Shown: in pieces, positions 5,722 to 14,414 of the stretch | Layout of the letters: the number at the start of each line of letters is the position of its first letter | Numbering within the stretch: the first letter of the stretch is position 1 | Source of the DNA: Solirubrobacterales bacterium | GTDB taxonomy: Bacteria > Actinomycetota > Thermoleophilia > Solirubrobacterales > Solirubrobacteraceae | Direction of reading: 5' to 3' | Length of the DNA stretch: 39,879 bases | Assembly: GCA_027315115.1 (NCBI GenBank) | Contig: DAHUYQ010000040.1 | Span: 1 to 39,879 of the forward strand | Notes under the pieces: generated by a model | Database searches by the model: none | What the model was told of the DNA's origin: nothing | The model's input: the letters and a program-made list of their open reading frames with translations, nothing else | Position numbers and translations under genes: made by a program

Positions 5722-7599
5722 ATGTCTACCCAGACGATCAGCCCAGATCAGAACGAGAATGGCCGCCGCAGGGCCAGAGTGCGTCTCATGGACGTCCCGC
5801 TCTCGCGGATTATCGTCGCTGAGGGCTTCAACCCGCGCGGCGAGGTCGTAGAGGACGCCGAGCTGCAGGCGATGGCGGCCACGATGCGCGAACGCGGCTG
5901 CTTGCAGCCGATTCAGGTACGCGCGACCGAGAGCGGCGAGTTCGTTGTGATCGCCGGGGAGCGGCGCTACCGCGCCGCGGCTCTTGCGGCACTCACCACG
6001 CTTCCTGCCGTCGTGCTGTGCGCAGGCGCTGGGGATGAGGGGGAGTATCTGGATCTGCTGACCGACGCGATGATCGAGAACGAGTTGCGCAGCGATCTGG
6101 ACCCGGTACAGCGCGCCCGCGGCTACCAGGCGATGATCGACGGCGGCTTGCGCGTCCGCGCGGTCGCAGAACGTCTTGGCGGCAAAGCCAAGCGCGCTTC
6201 GCGTGAAAAACGAATCAAGGAGCACCTGCCGATCCTGTCTCTGCCGGATCGGCTGAAGGCGCTGGTCGCCAAGCAGGAGATCCCGCTGTTCGCGGTCAAG
6301 ACGCTCGTCGCGCTTGCCGAGATCCACAAGGGGTACGCGTATGCCGCCGTGGCTGCGGTGACCGACGGCCTCTACAGCTGGCAAGAGGTCATCCAGAGGC
6401 CGGTCGACATCGCGGTCGACTTCATGGAGGATCTGCCTGCCGGGACGTACTTGAGCCACGGCTCATACCCCGTCGATCAGTTCACGCTCGGCGAGAAGGC
6501 GCAGAAGGACCTCGTTGCCTACACCAAGCTCACCGAGGGCGGACAGATTACCCACGTTCGATTCACGACGGACCTTGTCGAGCAAGCGCGGCTGCTGGGC
6601 GCGACCCGCGAGGCGAGCTGGTTCTCGATCATCCTCGGTGAAGATGTGGCCAGCCGGCTGGCCGAGGACTACATCGCCGCGGTGGTCAAAGAAGCACGTT
6701 CTCGCCATCGCCGCGAACGCGACGCTGAGCGTGCAGGTGCCGGGGAGCACGCGGACGGGGACGGCGTTGGCTTGGCCGCCGTGGAAGCCTCCAAGGTGCG
6801 TGAGAGCGCTCTCGAGCGTGTCCAGCGTCAAGCCGGTCAGGCCAAGGCCAGCCACGCCGAGCAGCAGCAGAGGCGCAAGGAGGCGGCAAAGTTCAACCTC
6901 GATCTCGGCCTGCTGGCGTTCAAGCATCTGCCGAAGATCAAGGTCGACGAGCGCGTGCTGCGCATCCTCGCAAGCGTCGATCTCGGCGGGTCGCTTGGCA
7001 AGATCGCCAGCCGCGGCGCTAGGCTCGCTCTGCCGACCTGGACCGACCAGGTGGAGCAGAAGAACGGCAAGACCAAGACGGTGTATCTCGATGCGCGCGA
7101 CGCCGAACGCAGGGCCATGACGTTCCTCCAGGACGCCAAGAGCGGCGGCGACATGGCCGGGCGCGCGATCACGCTGATCGCGCTCGCGGTGCTCGCCGAC
7201 GAGGATGCCGTGCCGCAAGGAAAGCGCAGCTTCTACACGCTGCGTTTTGATGGTCCGTGGGCCGCCCAGGCCGCACGCGAGCTCAACGCGATCGTTCGCG
7301 AACGCATCAAGGAGGGGCAATGCGCGGCGCTCGACGAGCTTTTGGCCAACAGGATCGCCAAGGATGAACAGGAGGCCGAGCGCGAAATCGAGGTCAACGA
7401 GGCGCGCATCCGCGTAGAAGTTGCGCAGGCTCGCCTCAGCGAGCTCTCCGAGGAGGAGATGGACCAACTGCTCGCCGACGCGCAGACCGCATGGGGCCCC
7501 TACGGCCTCAAGCGTTCAGAGGCCGAGACCGCCATCGCCGCCGAGCGCAAGCGCCGAGCCGACACCGGCGATCAGGAGTCAGCGCAGGTCGCCGCCTAG
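5722..7599 (+). CDS. Large ParB/Spo0J-like DNA-binding protein
   Basis: The 625-aa protein begins with a ParB/sulfiredoxin-type nuclease domain: VPLSRIIVAEGFNPR (residues 26-39), LQPIQVR and the hallmark GERRYRAA (79-86), then ENELRSDLDPVQRARGYQ and a helix-turn-helix region (about 140-210). The remaining 400 residues are not standard ParB. They are helical and charged, with a possible coiled coil around ALERVQRQAGQAKASHAEQQ and an acidic C-terminus. I start at ATG 5722, which follows a purine-rich AGGAAGAAG. The longer frame from 5611 runs through the structured leader. ParB homologues without a ParA partner are common on conjugative elements, where they serve in maintenance or transcriptional control. 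No ParA gene is in the window. Confidence 0.83.
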   Translation: MSTQTISPDQNENGRRRARVRLMDVPLSRIIVAEGFNPRGEVVEDAELQAMAATMRERGCLQPIQVRATESGEFVVIAGERRYRAAALAALTTLPAVVLCAGAGDEGEYLDLLTDAMIENELRSDLDPVQRARGYQAMIDGGLRVRAVAERLGGKAKRASREKRIKEHLPILSLPDRLKALVAKQEIPLFAVKTLVALAEIHKGYAYAAVAAVTDGLYSWQEVIQRPVDIAVDFMEDLPAGTYLSHGSYPVDQFTLGEKAQKDLVAYTKLTEGGQITHVRFTTDLVEQARLLGATREASWFSIILGEDVASRLAEDYIAAVVKEARSRHRRERDAERAGAGEHADGDGVGLAAVEASKVRESALERVQRQAGQAKASHAEQQQRRKEAAKFNLDLGLLAFKHLPKIKVDERVLRILASVDLGGSLGKIASRGARLALPTWTDQVEQKNGKTKTVYLDARDAERRAMTFLQDAKSGGDMAGRAITLIALAVLADEDAVPQGKRSFYTLRFDGPWAAQAARELNAIVRERIKEGQCAALDELLANRIAKDEQEAEREIEVNEARIRVEVAQARLSELSEEEMDQLLADAQTAWGPYGLKRSEAETAIAAERKRRADTGDQESAQVAA

Positions 7600-7613
7600 C
7601 TGGATACCGAGCA

Positions 7614-7655
7614 GTCGGAGGCTGGGGCCACCAGTGCCGGTCCCAGCCTCCCGAC
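7614..7655 (+). repeat. Large inverted repeat between the ParB-like gene and the next gene
   Basis: GTCGGAGGCTGGG (7614-7626) pairs with CCCAGCCTCCCGAC (7642-7655), with one bulged base, over a 15-base loop. No T run follows, so it may be a weak terminator, an RNA-processing site or a leader element for the gene at 7680, whose ribosome-binding site GGGAGG lies just after it. Confidence 0.6.
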
Positions 7656-7679
7656 CCGCGACACAACGGGAGGTAAGAG

Positions 7680-7991
7680 ATGAGCAGATCGTCCACCGTC
7701 AGCGCCACTTGGCAACTCAAGAGCATGCGGCGCGCGGCAGCAGAACGAACGGGCCTCGACCCCATCCAGTGGCGCCAACTCGAACAGCTCGTGGACGCCG
7801 GTGGAGCATGGCTCTCGACATCGGCCACCATCCCCGCAGGCTCACCAGCCAGCCCACGCGACGCCGGCGAACGGCTCTGCGTTGTACGAGACCGCGGTCT
7901 TGTTGAGTGCATCGCGCTCGCAGGAGTCGAGAAAGCTCGCTGGCGTGCCACGGAGGCCGGGCATCGCCTCATCATGCAGACACGACGCTAG
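7680..7991 (+). CDS. Small hypothetical protein downstream of the ParB-like gene
   Basis: I do not recognise this 103-aa protein. It is basic and looks soluble, with an amphipathic N-terminal helix (TWQLKSMRRAAAERTG) and a later segment RLCVVRDRGLVECIALAGV followed by WRATEAGHRLIM that could be a small winged-helix fold, but this is a guess. The start at 7680 follows GGGAGGTAAGAG. It ends convergently with the secreted-protein operon, overlapping its last gene by 4 bases. Confidence 0.6.
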   Translation: MSRSSTVSATWQLKSMRRAAAERTGLDPIQWRQLEQLVDAGGAWLSTSATIPAGSPASPRDAGERLCVVRDRGLVECIALAGVEKARWRATEAGHRLIMQTRR

Positions 7992-9628
7992 GCCACGCCC
8001 GCAGACCCACGAGAGCGCTGCCGCAGATCGCAATGGCGGCGGCGCAGTGTGCTCGTCGCTGCGGCCTTGTGGTCCAGCCTGGCGCTGATGCGGATCAGCG
8101 CGTGCGCTGCCACGCGCCGTCGCAGCTTGAATCTCACCGTCAGCCGGCGGTGCTTCAGGAGGGCGGTCTTCGCGCCGCGGGCGGTGATCTTGCCTTTCAG
8201 GCGGCCGGTGAAGCTGACACGCACCCGGCCCGTCGGCGGGCCGCTGACATGCACGATCAGTTCGCTTCGGTGCAGCGTCTCGGTGATGTGGAGCTTTGGC
8301 TTGGTCGTCGTGGGACCGCGGCCTGACCCTTTGCCCGTGCCGGAGCCGCTTGATTGTGGCGCTGGCACCACGACCGTCGTGTGCGCTGCGTTGGCGGGGT
8401 TCGCGTTGCCCGCTGCGTTGCCCAGCCACACGGCGATGTTCCAGCTTCCAGCGCCGGGGACGGTCAGGGTCGCCGGCCCGGTGGCCGGCGCCCCGGCGGG
8501 AGCGCTGCACGAGGCCGACCCGGTAGCGGGGCACACCTGGTAGAGCGCGCTTGTGATCGGCGCGACCTGTTCGGGCGGGTCGCTCCATGTGAGCGTGAAC
8601 GTCGAGCCGCCGGTCTGCGTCGGGGTCGCGGACAGGCCGAGCGGCGCTGGCGGTGCGCTGTTCTCGACGGTAATTTCCTGTGAGGCGACGCTTGACTGGT
8701 TGCCTGCCGCGTCGACGGCGGCGAGCGTGAGGATGTGCTTGCCGTCGGAGAGCTGGGTCGTCGGCAGGCTCAGCGTCTGCGACCCTGTTGACGACGGGCA
8801 GGGCTGGGGGAAGGTGAAGTTGCATGGTGCGTTGTAGGTCTCCATCGCCCGGCCGTCGACCGAGAGGACGATGCTCTGCACTCCTCCACCGAGGTCGCTT
8901 GCCTCCACGGCGACGCTTTCGGTGCCCTTGTGAAAGGCGCCTGCTTCCCAAAGCGAACCGGACGGGACGCCCAGGCTTGGCGGCGTCGGATCGGACACAG
9001 TGACCGTGGCCCCGTACATCGCAGCCCACACCTGATGCTGCGTTGCGCCCGTGACGCATTCATTGCCCGAGGGAGCCTGGCAGATGATGCCGAGCGTAAG
9101 TTCGTGCGCGTCCAGTCCGGTGATCCTCGCCGGTTCGATTCCTGTGCCCGGCGGGCCGCCCACGGAGCACGCCTCGCCATTTTCGACCGTATCCAAGCAG
9201 GTTTCGCCAGGCACGATCGCGCCGTCGGCACGCAGCGCCGGGGACCAGGAGTTGCGCGGGTCAAGCGTCTGTCCGATGTAGCGTTCGTAGGTGAGCTCAG
9301 TGATCGTTGTGCCTGCTGGCGCGGTGAATGTCCAGTCGGCGCTGGTGCCTGGTTCGGCGCCGCTTGAAAGACCGAGCGCGTCGGTGGTTGAGAGCCCGCC
9401 CTCTTGGTCGGCGTTGCCGCCGTTGCCTCCCAGCAGGTAGGGGCAGTTGATGTGCTGGGCGTAGTGGGAGGGTCGCGCGGGATCGTTGGTTGCCCACGCC
9501 CACGAGTTGTTGGCGGCTTCCGGCGCGGTGTTGCATGCGCTGACCTGATAGCTACCTGCCGCCATTGCCGGTGCCGTCCAGATCACCGCGGCGAGCACTG
9601 CCGAGATCGTCGCCGTCCATGTTCTCAT
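7988..9628 (-). CDS. Secreted Ig-like/fibronectin-type protein (fifth member of the secreted array)
   Basis: The 546-aa product has a signal peptide ending near AMA-AGSYQVSAC (about residue 23), an N-terminal domain with paired Cys and the segment WTFTAPAGTTITELTYER, and a middle Ig-like domain ending in HILTLAAVDAAGNQSSV. A fibronectin-III-like domain follows (APLGLSATPTQTGGSTFTLTWSDP), then a Gly/Ser linker and a basic Arg/Lys-rich tail. The N-terminal layout (aromatic-x4-Cys, then W-x-F-x-APxGT) resembles the four paralogs upstream, but the long conserved C-terminal domain of those is missing. The start overlaps the protease stop as ATGA. It acts outside the cell; the function is unknown, with a surface or adhesive role inferred. 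Confidence 0.78.
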   Translation of the reverse strand: MRTWTATISAVLAAVIWTAPAMAAGSYQVSACNTAPEAANNSWAWATNDPARPSHYAQHINCPYLLGGNGGNADQEGGLSTTDALGLSSGAEPGTSADWTFTAPAGTTITELTYERYIGQTLDPRNSWSPALRADGAIVPGETCLDTVENGEACSVGGPPGTGIEPARITGLDAHELTLGIICQAPSGNECVTGATQHQVWAAMYGATVTVSDPTPPSLGVPSGSLWEAGAFHKGTESVAVEASDLGGGVQSIVLSVDGRAMETYNAPCNFTFPQPCPSSTGSQTLSLPTTQLSDGKHILTLAAVDAAGNQSSVASQEITVENSAPPAPLGLSATPTQTGGSTFTLTWSDPPEQVAPITSALYQVCPATGSASCSAPAGAPATGPATLTVPGAGSWNIAVWLGNAAGNANPANAAHTTVVVPAPQSSGSGTGKGSGRGPTTTKPKLHITETLHRSELIVHVSGPPTGRVRVSFTGRLKGKITARGAKTALLKHRRLTVRFKLRRRVAAHALIRISARLDHKAAATSTLRRRHCDLRQRSRGSAGVA

Positions 9629-10989
9629 CGTCTGCGCCGGGCCTTTCTCGCGGTTCTTGCTGGGCGTGGGAGTCGCAGCGTGATCCAGGCGCTTGCTCGT
9701 TCGATGTCGTAGGGGTCGATGTAGCGGACCGATACCTCGGCTACGCCGGTCCTCGGCAAGGCCAGTTTGTTGAAGGCGCCGTGGAGCGTACGCAGAGCGC
9801 GGAGCCGGTGGGAGCGTCCGCGGTGGCCGAGGTAGCGCACCTGCGCTTCGGCTTCTTTGGGGCGTCCTGCCAGGGTCAGCATGAGGCGGTGTTTGATGCG
9901 CCTTAGCCGTGCTCGCGGGCGCGCAAACGGTCGAATGAGCGTCATAGTCCTCGATGGTGGCATCTGCTGCGGAGGCGATTCGACGCGCGGAGCAGCGGGC
10001 GTGCTTGGCGTCGCTGCTTCGCCGGCCGTGATGATCCCTTCAAGGCCCGCGTTGCGGAAGCTCTGCGCGATGTCAAGCACCCCGTTCTGGGCGCCGGTCA
10101 GGTCGTTCTCGCCGGCTTCCGCTGAGAGGCCCGGCGCGTAGGAGTACAGCGCGGCCAGTGCCGCCGCGGCGATGGACGAGGCCTCGCTGGTGCCCTGCCA
10201 GTAGTTGTAATCAGGTTCGCCCGTCGTGGGGTTGGCGCCGTCAAGGTCGCAGCCGGGCGCCAGCAGTCGCAGTCCTTCGCCGCGGTTTGAGAACGAGCAG
10301 AAGCCGCCGCCCTGCGTGTCGGTCGCTCCGACGGATAGCACACGCGGATAGGCGGCCGGATACTCGACCGGACCGCCGTCATCGTTGCCGGCGGCGGCGA
10401 CGACGGCCACGCCGTAGTTCGTGGCGCGTTCGATCGCGTTGACCAGCGCTTCATAGCTTTCACCGGATGGTTTTTCGGTGGTGCCAAGCGAAAGATTGAT
10501 CACGCGAACGTTGTCCTTGTGGCGCTGTTCCAGGCATTCTGTGATCCCCGCCGCGTATGAGCTGAACGGGAATGTGGTCTTCCCCGGTTCGGTGATGCCG
10601 ACCGACACGATTTGGATTGCGCCCGGTGCCGTGCCCGTCATGCCCCAGCCGTTGGCGGTGGCGCCTGCCATCATCGCCATCACGGTGCCGTGGAGCGTGG
10701 CGGATACGTCTTCGCCGGAGCCGCCGTCCAGTGCCGTCCGTTGGACCACCACGCCTTCTGTGTCGGGGTTCAGATTCACGCCTGTATCGACGAGGCATAG
10801 CCCGGCGCGCTGCGCTGGCGGCGGAGCGTAGGGCAAAAAGCCGCCGTTGTCGGCGACTGCCTGTGCGGTGATGGTCGTCTCGGCGCGCGCCGCACAGGGC
10901 AGCGGCAACGGCACGAGCGCGGCAGTGATGCACACGCCGCACCAGCGCATGAGTGCTGCGCCGCGTTGGAGCCTAGCCCGTGTTGACAT
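9625..10989 (-). CDS. Secreted subtilisin-like serine protease (S8 family)
   Basis: This 454-aa protein has a signal peptide (hydrophobic core CITAALVPLPLP, cleavage near ARA-ETT, about residue 36) and a peptidase S8 domain with the full catalytic set. Asp lies in LCLVDTGVN (about 68), His in LHGTVMAMMAG (about 99), the oxyanion Asn in VVAAAGNDDGG (about 201) and Ser in GTSEASSIAAAAL (about 269). No long propeptide is evident. The last 110 residues form a basic Ig-like tail (MTLIRPFARPRARLRR, then LPRTGVAEVSVRYIDP). It starts inside the end of the upstream secreted paralog, a 17-base overlap, so it is translated as part of the same unit. It may process the neighbouring secreted proteins, but that is inference from context. 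Confidence 0.9.
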   Translation of the reverse strand: MSTRARLQRGAALMRWCGVCITAALVPLPLPCAARAETTITAQAVADNGGFLPYAPPPAQRAGLCLVDTGVNLNPDTEGVVVQRTALDGGSGEDVSATLHGTVMAMMAGATANGWGMTGTAPGAIQIVSVGITEPGKTTFPFSSYAAGITECLEQRHKDNVRVINLSLGTTEKPSGESYEALVNAIERATNYGVAVVAAAGNDDGGPVEYPAAYPRVLSVGATDTQGGGFCSFSNRGEGLRLLAPGCDLDGANPTTGEPDYNYWQGTSEASSIAAAALAALYSYAPGLSAEAGENDLTGAQNGVLDIAQSFRNAGLEGIITAGEAATPSTPAAPRVESPPQQMPPSRTMTLIRPFARPRARLRRIKHRLMLTLAGRPKEAEAQVRYLGHRGRSHRLRALRTLHGAFNKLALPRTGVAEVSVRYIDPYDIERASAWITLRLPRPARTARKARRRR

Positions 10990-12739
10990 CTACCACTTGG
11001 CTCTCGCCGTGGATGAACGGGAAGCCTGTCTGGCCGCCTGGGATCGCGGCGCGGAACGGGAAGCGGCCGACACCGCCCTCGAACTGATAGAGCACGCGGA
11101 ATTCGCCGTGCCGGTTGGTGCGCGGCGTCCGAAACGGCTCCCAGTGGCCGCGGTAATGCACGAGCAGATCGACGATCGCCCCCTGCGTCGGCACTGGCCC
11201 CCTGACTCGGCCGCTGAGCGTGATCGTTCCTGTGGATCTCGTTCGGCGTGGGCTGATTCGGAGCACGACGCCCGCGCGCACAGACTCTCTGATCATCGCG
11301 TGCGCGGCATACCCGGACTCTGCGGTGAACGCGCGATAGGTGATGTTGAGCATCCGGGATGGTCCCGGCGGCAGCTTTGCGATAAACGTCCCGTTGGCTG
11401 CGGTGCGTGCGAGGGTGATCACGCGACTGCGACTTGCGCCCAGGACCTGCTGGATCACGCGCAGCGTTGCGCCGGCGATTGGCTGGCCGGAGGCGCTTGT
11501 GAGGCGGCCGGGGATTCGCAGCGCCCGGTGCGCAAAGGAGCGCGCGATCTGGCGTGGGACCCCGAGGTGCAGCTTCGCGCTGGTGGTCGCATGCGACCCG
11601 TTCGCCACCCCGGTGACCAGGACGGGACTGCCGGTGCCGGGTGTGGCGCCGAGCGATCTGACGCTGGGGTTTTCGATCGCCACCGTGCGGTTGAGGACTT
11701 CGGATTGGTTGCCCGCGGCGTCTTCGATGATCACCTGGATGTGGTGGGGGCCGTTGGGCAGTGCGGTGGTGTTCAGCGTGTAGGTGCGTCCTCCGAGCGA
11801 TGTCTTGCATGGGACCTGGTAGGCCCAGGTGTAGGCGTCATATCCGGGCACCGGCACGCAGCGGCCGGCGTTGGTGTCGATGATCTGCGACTGCATGGCA
11901 GCACCGTCGACGAGCACCTTCAGGTAGGCGATCCCCGGCCCTTGGTCGGCGGCTGAGAATGTGATCGACGCCGATCCCCGGAGTGGCGATTCGCTGAGCA
12001 GCGCGCCGGAGATGTTGCTCGCCTGCGGATCGTGCGGGGCGTGCATGCTGATTTCGCCGCCGAAGATCCGGTATTCCCATTGTCCGGTGCTCAGGCTGCA
12101 ACTGCTGCCGTTGTTGCCGTTGGGGTCGCAGGTGGCGTTGACATCCCACTGGCCGCCGTCCGGGGAGATCGTGAGGGCGACCTTGTTTTCCGGGGAGAAT
12201 GGGGCGGCGAAGGTGCCTCTGGCGGCGATGTTGCCGACATACCAGTCGCCCTGGTCGGTTGGGTTGCGCGGCAGCGAGTAGAGCACTTCATAGTCGCCGC
12301 CTTGCTGGATGATCCCCATGAAGCCGTTGTTGGGGCCTTCGGCCTTCTCGGCGCGGTAGATCGTGCCACCGTTGATCGTTGCGCCCGGCGGCGCTTGGTA
12401 GAGCAGTGCCGACCAGGTGCCCTGCGCGTAGCTGTTGGTCTGACTCACTCGCATCGGCACGCCGCGGCCCGCGTTCATTGCTCCGGCGCCACAGTTGACT
12501 TCGGCGCTCGTGCTCTGCCAGAGGTCGGTGCTTGCCGGGTTGCTGAGCCCTTCGGGCATCCCCGAGAGCCCGAGTCCTTCTCCCGTCATCGGGCTCGCGC
12601 AGAGGATCTGCGTGTAGTTGCCGTTGCCGTCTCGCGGCAGCGCTGCCGCGCCCGTCGGTGGCCAAGCCAGCAGCGCAACGGCTGCGGCGAGCAGCGTAGC
12701 CGCCGACGGGTCTCTGCGGTGTCTAAACGGTGCTGACAT
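10973..12739 (-). CDS. Secreted array protein 4: variable N-terminal domain plus conserved two-module C-terminus
   Basis: The 588-aa protein has a signal peptide (core AATLLAAAVALLAW, cleavage near GAAA-LPRDG). The N-terminal domain carries the family pattern of an aromatic then Cys (YTQILC), later NCGAG, and LLYQAPPGATINGGTIYR. The middle Ig-like domain ends DAAGNQSEV. The C-terminal 200 residues hold the conserved repeat: RALRIPGRLTSASGQPIAGA, then NGTFIAKLPPGPSR, GTITLSGRVRGPVP, HYRGHWEPFRTPRTN and QFEGGVGRFPFRA, ending VVDVNTG. I start at ATG 12739 because a signal peptide follows at once; the start lies in the last 17 bases of array protein 3. The role is unknown; it is an extracellular or wall-associated protein. 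Confidence 0.8.
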   Translation of the reverse strand: MSAPFRHRRDPSAATLLAAAVALLAWPPTGAAALPRDGNGNYTQILCASPMTGEGLGLSGMPEGLSNPASTDLWQSTSAEVNCGAGAMNAGRGVPMRVSQTNSYAQGTWSALLYQAPPGATINGGTIYRAEKAEGPNNGFMGIIQQGGDYEVLYSLPRNPTDQGDWYVGNIAARGTFAAPFSPENKVALTISPDGGQWDVNATCDPNGNNGSSCSLSTGQWEYRIFGGEISMHAPHDPQASNISGALLSESPLRGSASITFSAADQGPGIAYLKVLVDGAAMQSQIIDTNAGRCVPVPGYDAYTWAYQVPCKTSLGGRTYTLNTTALPNGPHHIQVIIEDAAGNQSEVLNRTVAIENPSVRSLGATPGTGSPVLVTGVANGSHATTSAKLHLGVPRQIARSFAHRALRIPGRLTSASGQPIAGATLRVIQQVLGASRSRVITLARTAANGTFIAKLPPGPSRMLNITYRAFTAESGYAAHAMIRESVRAGVVLRISPRRTRSTGTITLSGRVRGPVPTQGAIVDLLVHYRGHWEPFRTPRTNRHGEFRVLYQFEGGVGRFPFRAAIPGGQTGFPFIHGESQVVDVNTG

Positions 12740-14414
12740 CCATCGCTTTGCTCTCGCCGAAGGCGAACGGGAAGTCTCTCTGGCTGCCGAGCACCACTGC
12801 CCGGAAGGGGAAGCGTCCGACGCCGCCTTGGAACTGGTAGGCGACCTTGAAGCGCCCATGTGCGCCGGTGCGGGGGTCGCGGAATGGCTCCCAACGGCCG
12901 CGGTAGTGGACCAGCAGCTCGACAACGACGCCCTGTGGCGGCACTGGCCCAAGCACACGACCGCTGAGCGTGATCGTGCCTTGTGAGCCGGTGCGGCGTG
13001 GCGTCACGTGAAGACGGATCCCCGCTTTGACCCGCTCGGTCAGGGCGGCCGTCGTGGCATAGCCGCTTTCGGTCGAGAACGCGCGGTAGGCGACCTCGAC
13101 CGTCCGGCAGGCACCCGCCGGCACTGTGGCGATGAACGTGCCATTGGTGCGCGTCTGCGCCTGGCCGACCAGTTCAAGGCTCCCGCCTTGGACTCGTTGG
13201 AACACCTGCAGGGTCGCGCCTGCGATCGGCAGGCCCTGAGCGTCGAGCAGGCGGCCGGGGAGTCGCAGCGCTCGCTTGGCGTAGCGGCGGGAGATCGCCT
13301 GGTGCATGCCAAGCTCCAGGTGCGCGTTCTGGCTTGCCGGGCTGCCGTTCGGCGTGCCGGCGACGGTCGCGCTTATGGGGGATGCAGTGCCGGGTCCCGG
13401 CGTCGCGCCGAGCGAGCTGTCGGCGACCGTGGGGTTGCTGACCGTGAGCGAGCCGAGCGCGTCGTTGGTCACGTTGCCGGCCGCGTCGGTGATCGCAAGG
13501 CTCACGGTGTAGGAGCCGTTGGCGAGCGCTTCGGTGTCGATTGTGAAGCCGCTGATCGTCTGGCTGAGCGGGCAGGCGTTCCATGAGTCGGAGGCGCACT
13601 GGCTGGAGAAGTCGAAGGTGTGAGCGTAGGGAGAGCCGCCGTCCAGCGGGTTGAGCGTCATGATCGCCTCGCGGATGCCGCTGCCGGCATCGGAGGCGGT
13701 GAAGCTGATCGACTGGGAGCCCGCCACCGATGCGTTGGTTGCGGCCGCCGTCGCGAGCGGGCCGCTCACGCTGGCGAGGGCGGGCGCGGCGTTGTCTTCC
13801 AGGGTCAAAGTGATGTCGCTCAGTCCGGGCACGAGCGTCGGCTCGGCGAACTGGCAGCTGGGGGAGCTGCGGTCGGTGCTGCACTCCACGGCTGCCTCGA
13901 AGTCGCGGGCGCCTTGCGGCAGCGTCCAGCTTTCGCTGGCGGTGTAGGGGCTGCCTTCGCCGTACGGAAGCTCGGTCCCGCCGGGCAGCGACTGGCCGGC
14001 TGATGAGAACTCAAGCCAGGCGTCATCGCCGCTTACAGCGGACCCTTGAACCTCGGCCTTGATCGAGTGGATCGTGACTTCGGGCAGGCTGCTTGGCACA
14101 TCGACCTGGATTCCGACTTGGCTGCCGCTGTGCCCGTTCTCGGTCACGACGCCGGGCTGTTCGGCGGTGAAGACGTAGTCGCCGATGCTGCCTTCGGCGG
14201 AGCAGGTGTCGGAGAGCACCGTGTCGGCGAGCGTGTCGTTGGCGAAGACGCTCCAGCCTGAGGAGACGGCTGGTAGGCCGGGCGCACACTGGTGCATCAG
14301 GTACGTGCCTGCGCTCGCGGACCGGGCGAAGATCATGCTGACGGCGATCAGGCTGCAGGTCGCGAGCAGCGCGGTCGCCTGCTGGCATCTATCGCGAGCG
14401 CTAGTCGGTCGCAA
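12723..14414 (-). CDS. Secreted array protein 3
   Basis: The 563-aa product has the same architecture as its neighbours: a signal peptide (ATCSLIAVSMIFARSASA, then AGTYLMHQC), a Cys-containing N-terminal domain and an Ig-like module ending YTVSLAITDAAGNVTND. The conserved C-terminus reads RALRLPGRLLDAQGLPIAGA, RTNGTFIATVPAG, YRAFSTESGYA, GTITLSGRVLGPVPPQG, HYRGRWEPFRDPRTG and GVGRFPFRAVV, and ends MDVSTV. The start is a TTG inside the last 14 bases of array protein 2. At the other junctions the matching place holds an ATG; here it reads ACG, so initiation has apparently moved one codon. It has no catalytic motif I recognise. Confidence 0.8.
   Translation of the reverse strand: MRPTSARDRCQQATALLATCSLIAVSMIFARSASAGTYLMHQCAPGLPAVSSGWSVFANDTLADTVLSDTCSAEGSIGDYVFTAEQPGVVTENGHSGSQVGIQVDVPSSLPEVTIHSIKAEVQGSAVSGDDAWLEFSSAGQSLPGGTELPYGEGSPYTASESWTLPQGARDFEAAVECSTDRSSPSCQFAEPTLVPGLSDITLTLEDNAAPALASVSGPLATAAATNASVAGSQSISFTASDAGSGIREAIMTLNPLDGGSPYAHTFDFSSQCASDSWNACPLSQTISGFTIDTEALANGSYTVSLAITDAAGNVTNDALGSLTVSNPTVADSSLGATPGPGTASPISATVAGTPNGSPASQNAHLELGMHQAISRRYAKRALRLPGRLLDAQGLPIAGATLQVFQRVQGGSLELVGQAQTRTNGTFIATVPAGACRTVEVAYRAFSTESGYATTAALTERVKAGIRLHVTPRRTGSQGTITLSGRVLGPVPPQGVVVELLVHYRGRWEPFRDPRTGAHGRFKVAYQFQGGVGRFPFRAVVLGSQRDFPFAFGESKAMDVSTV

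Noticed and set aside
5359..7467. Minus-strand frames opposite the DUF932 and ParB-like genes
   Set aside because: The plus-strand genes carry clear family motifs and ribosome-binding sites; the opposite frames do not.
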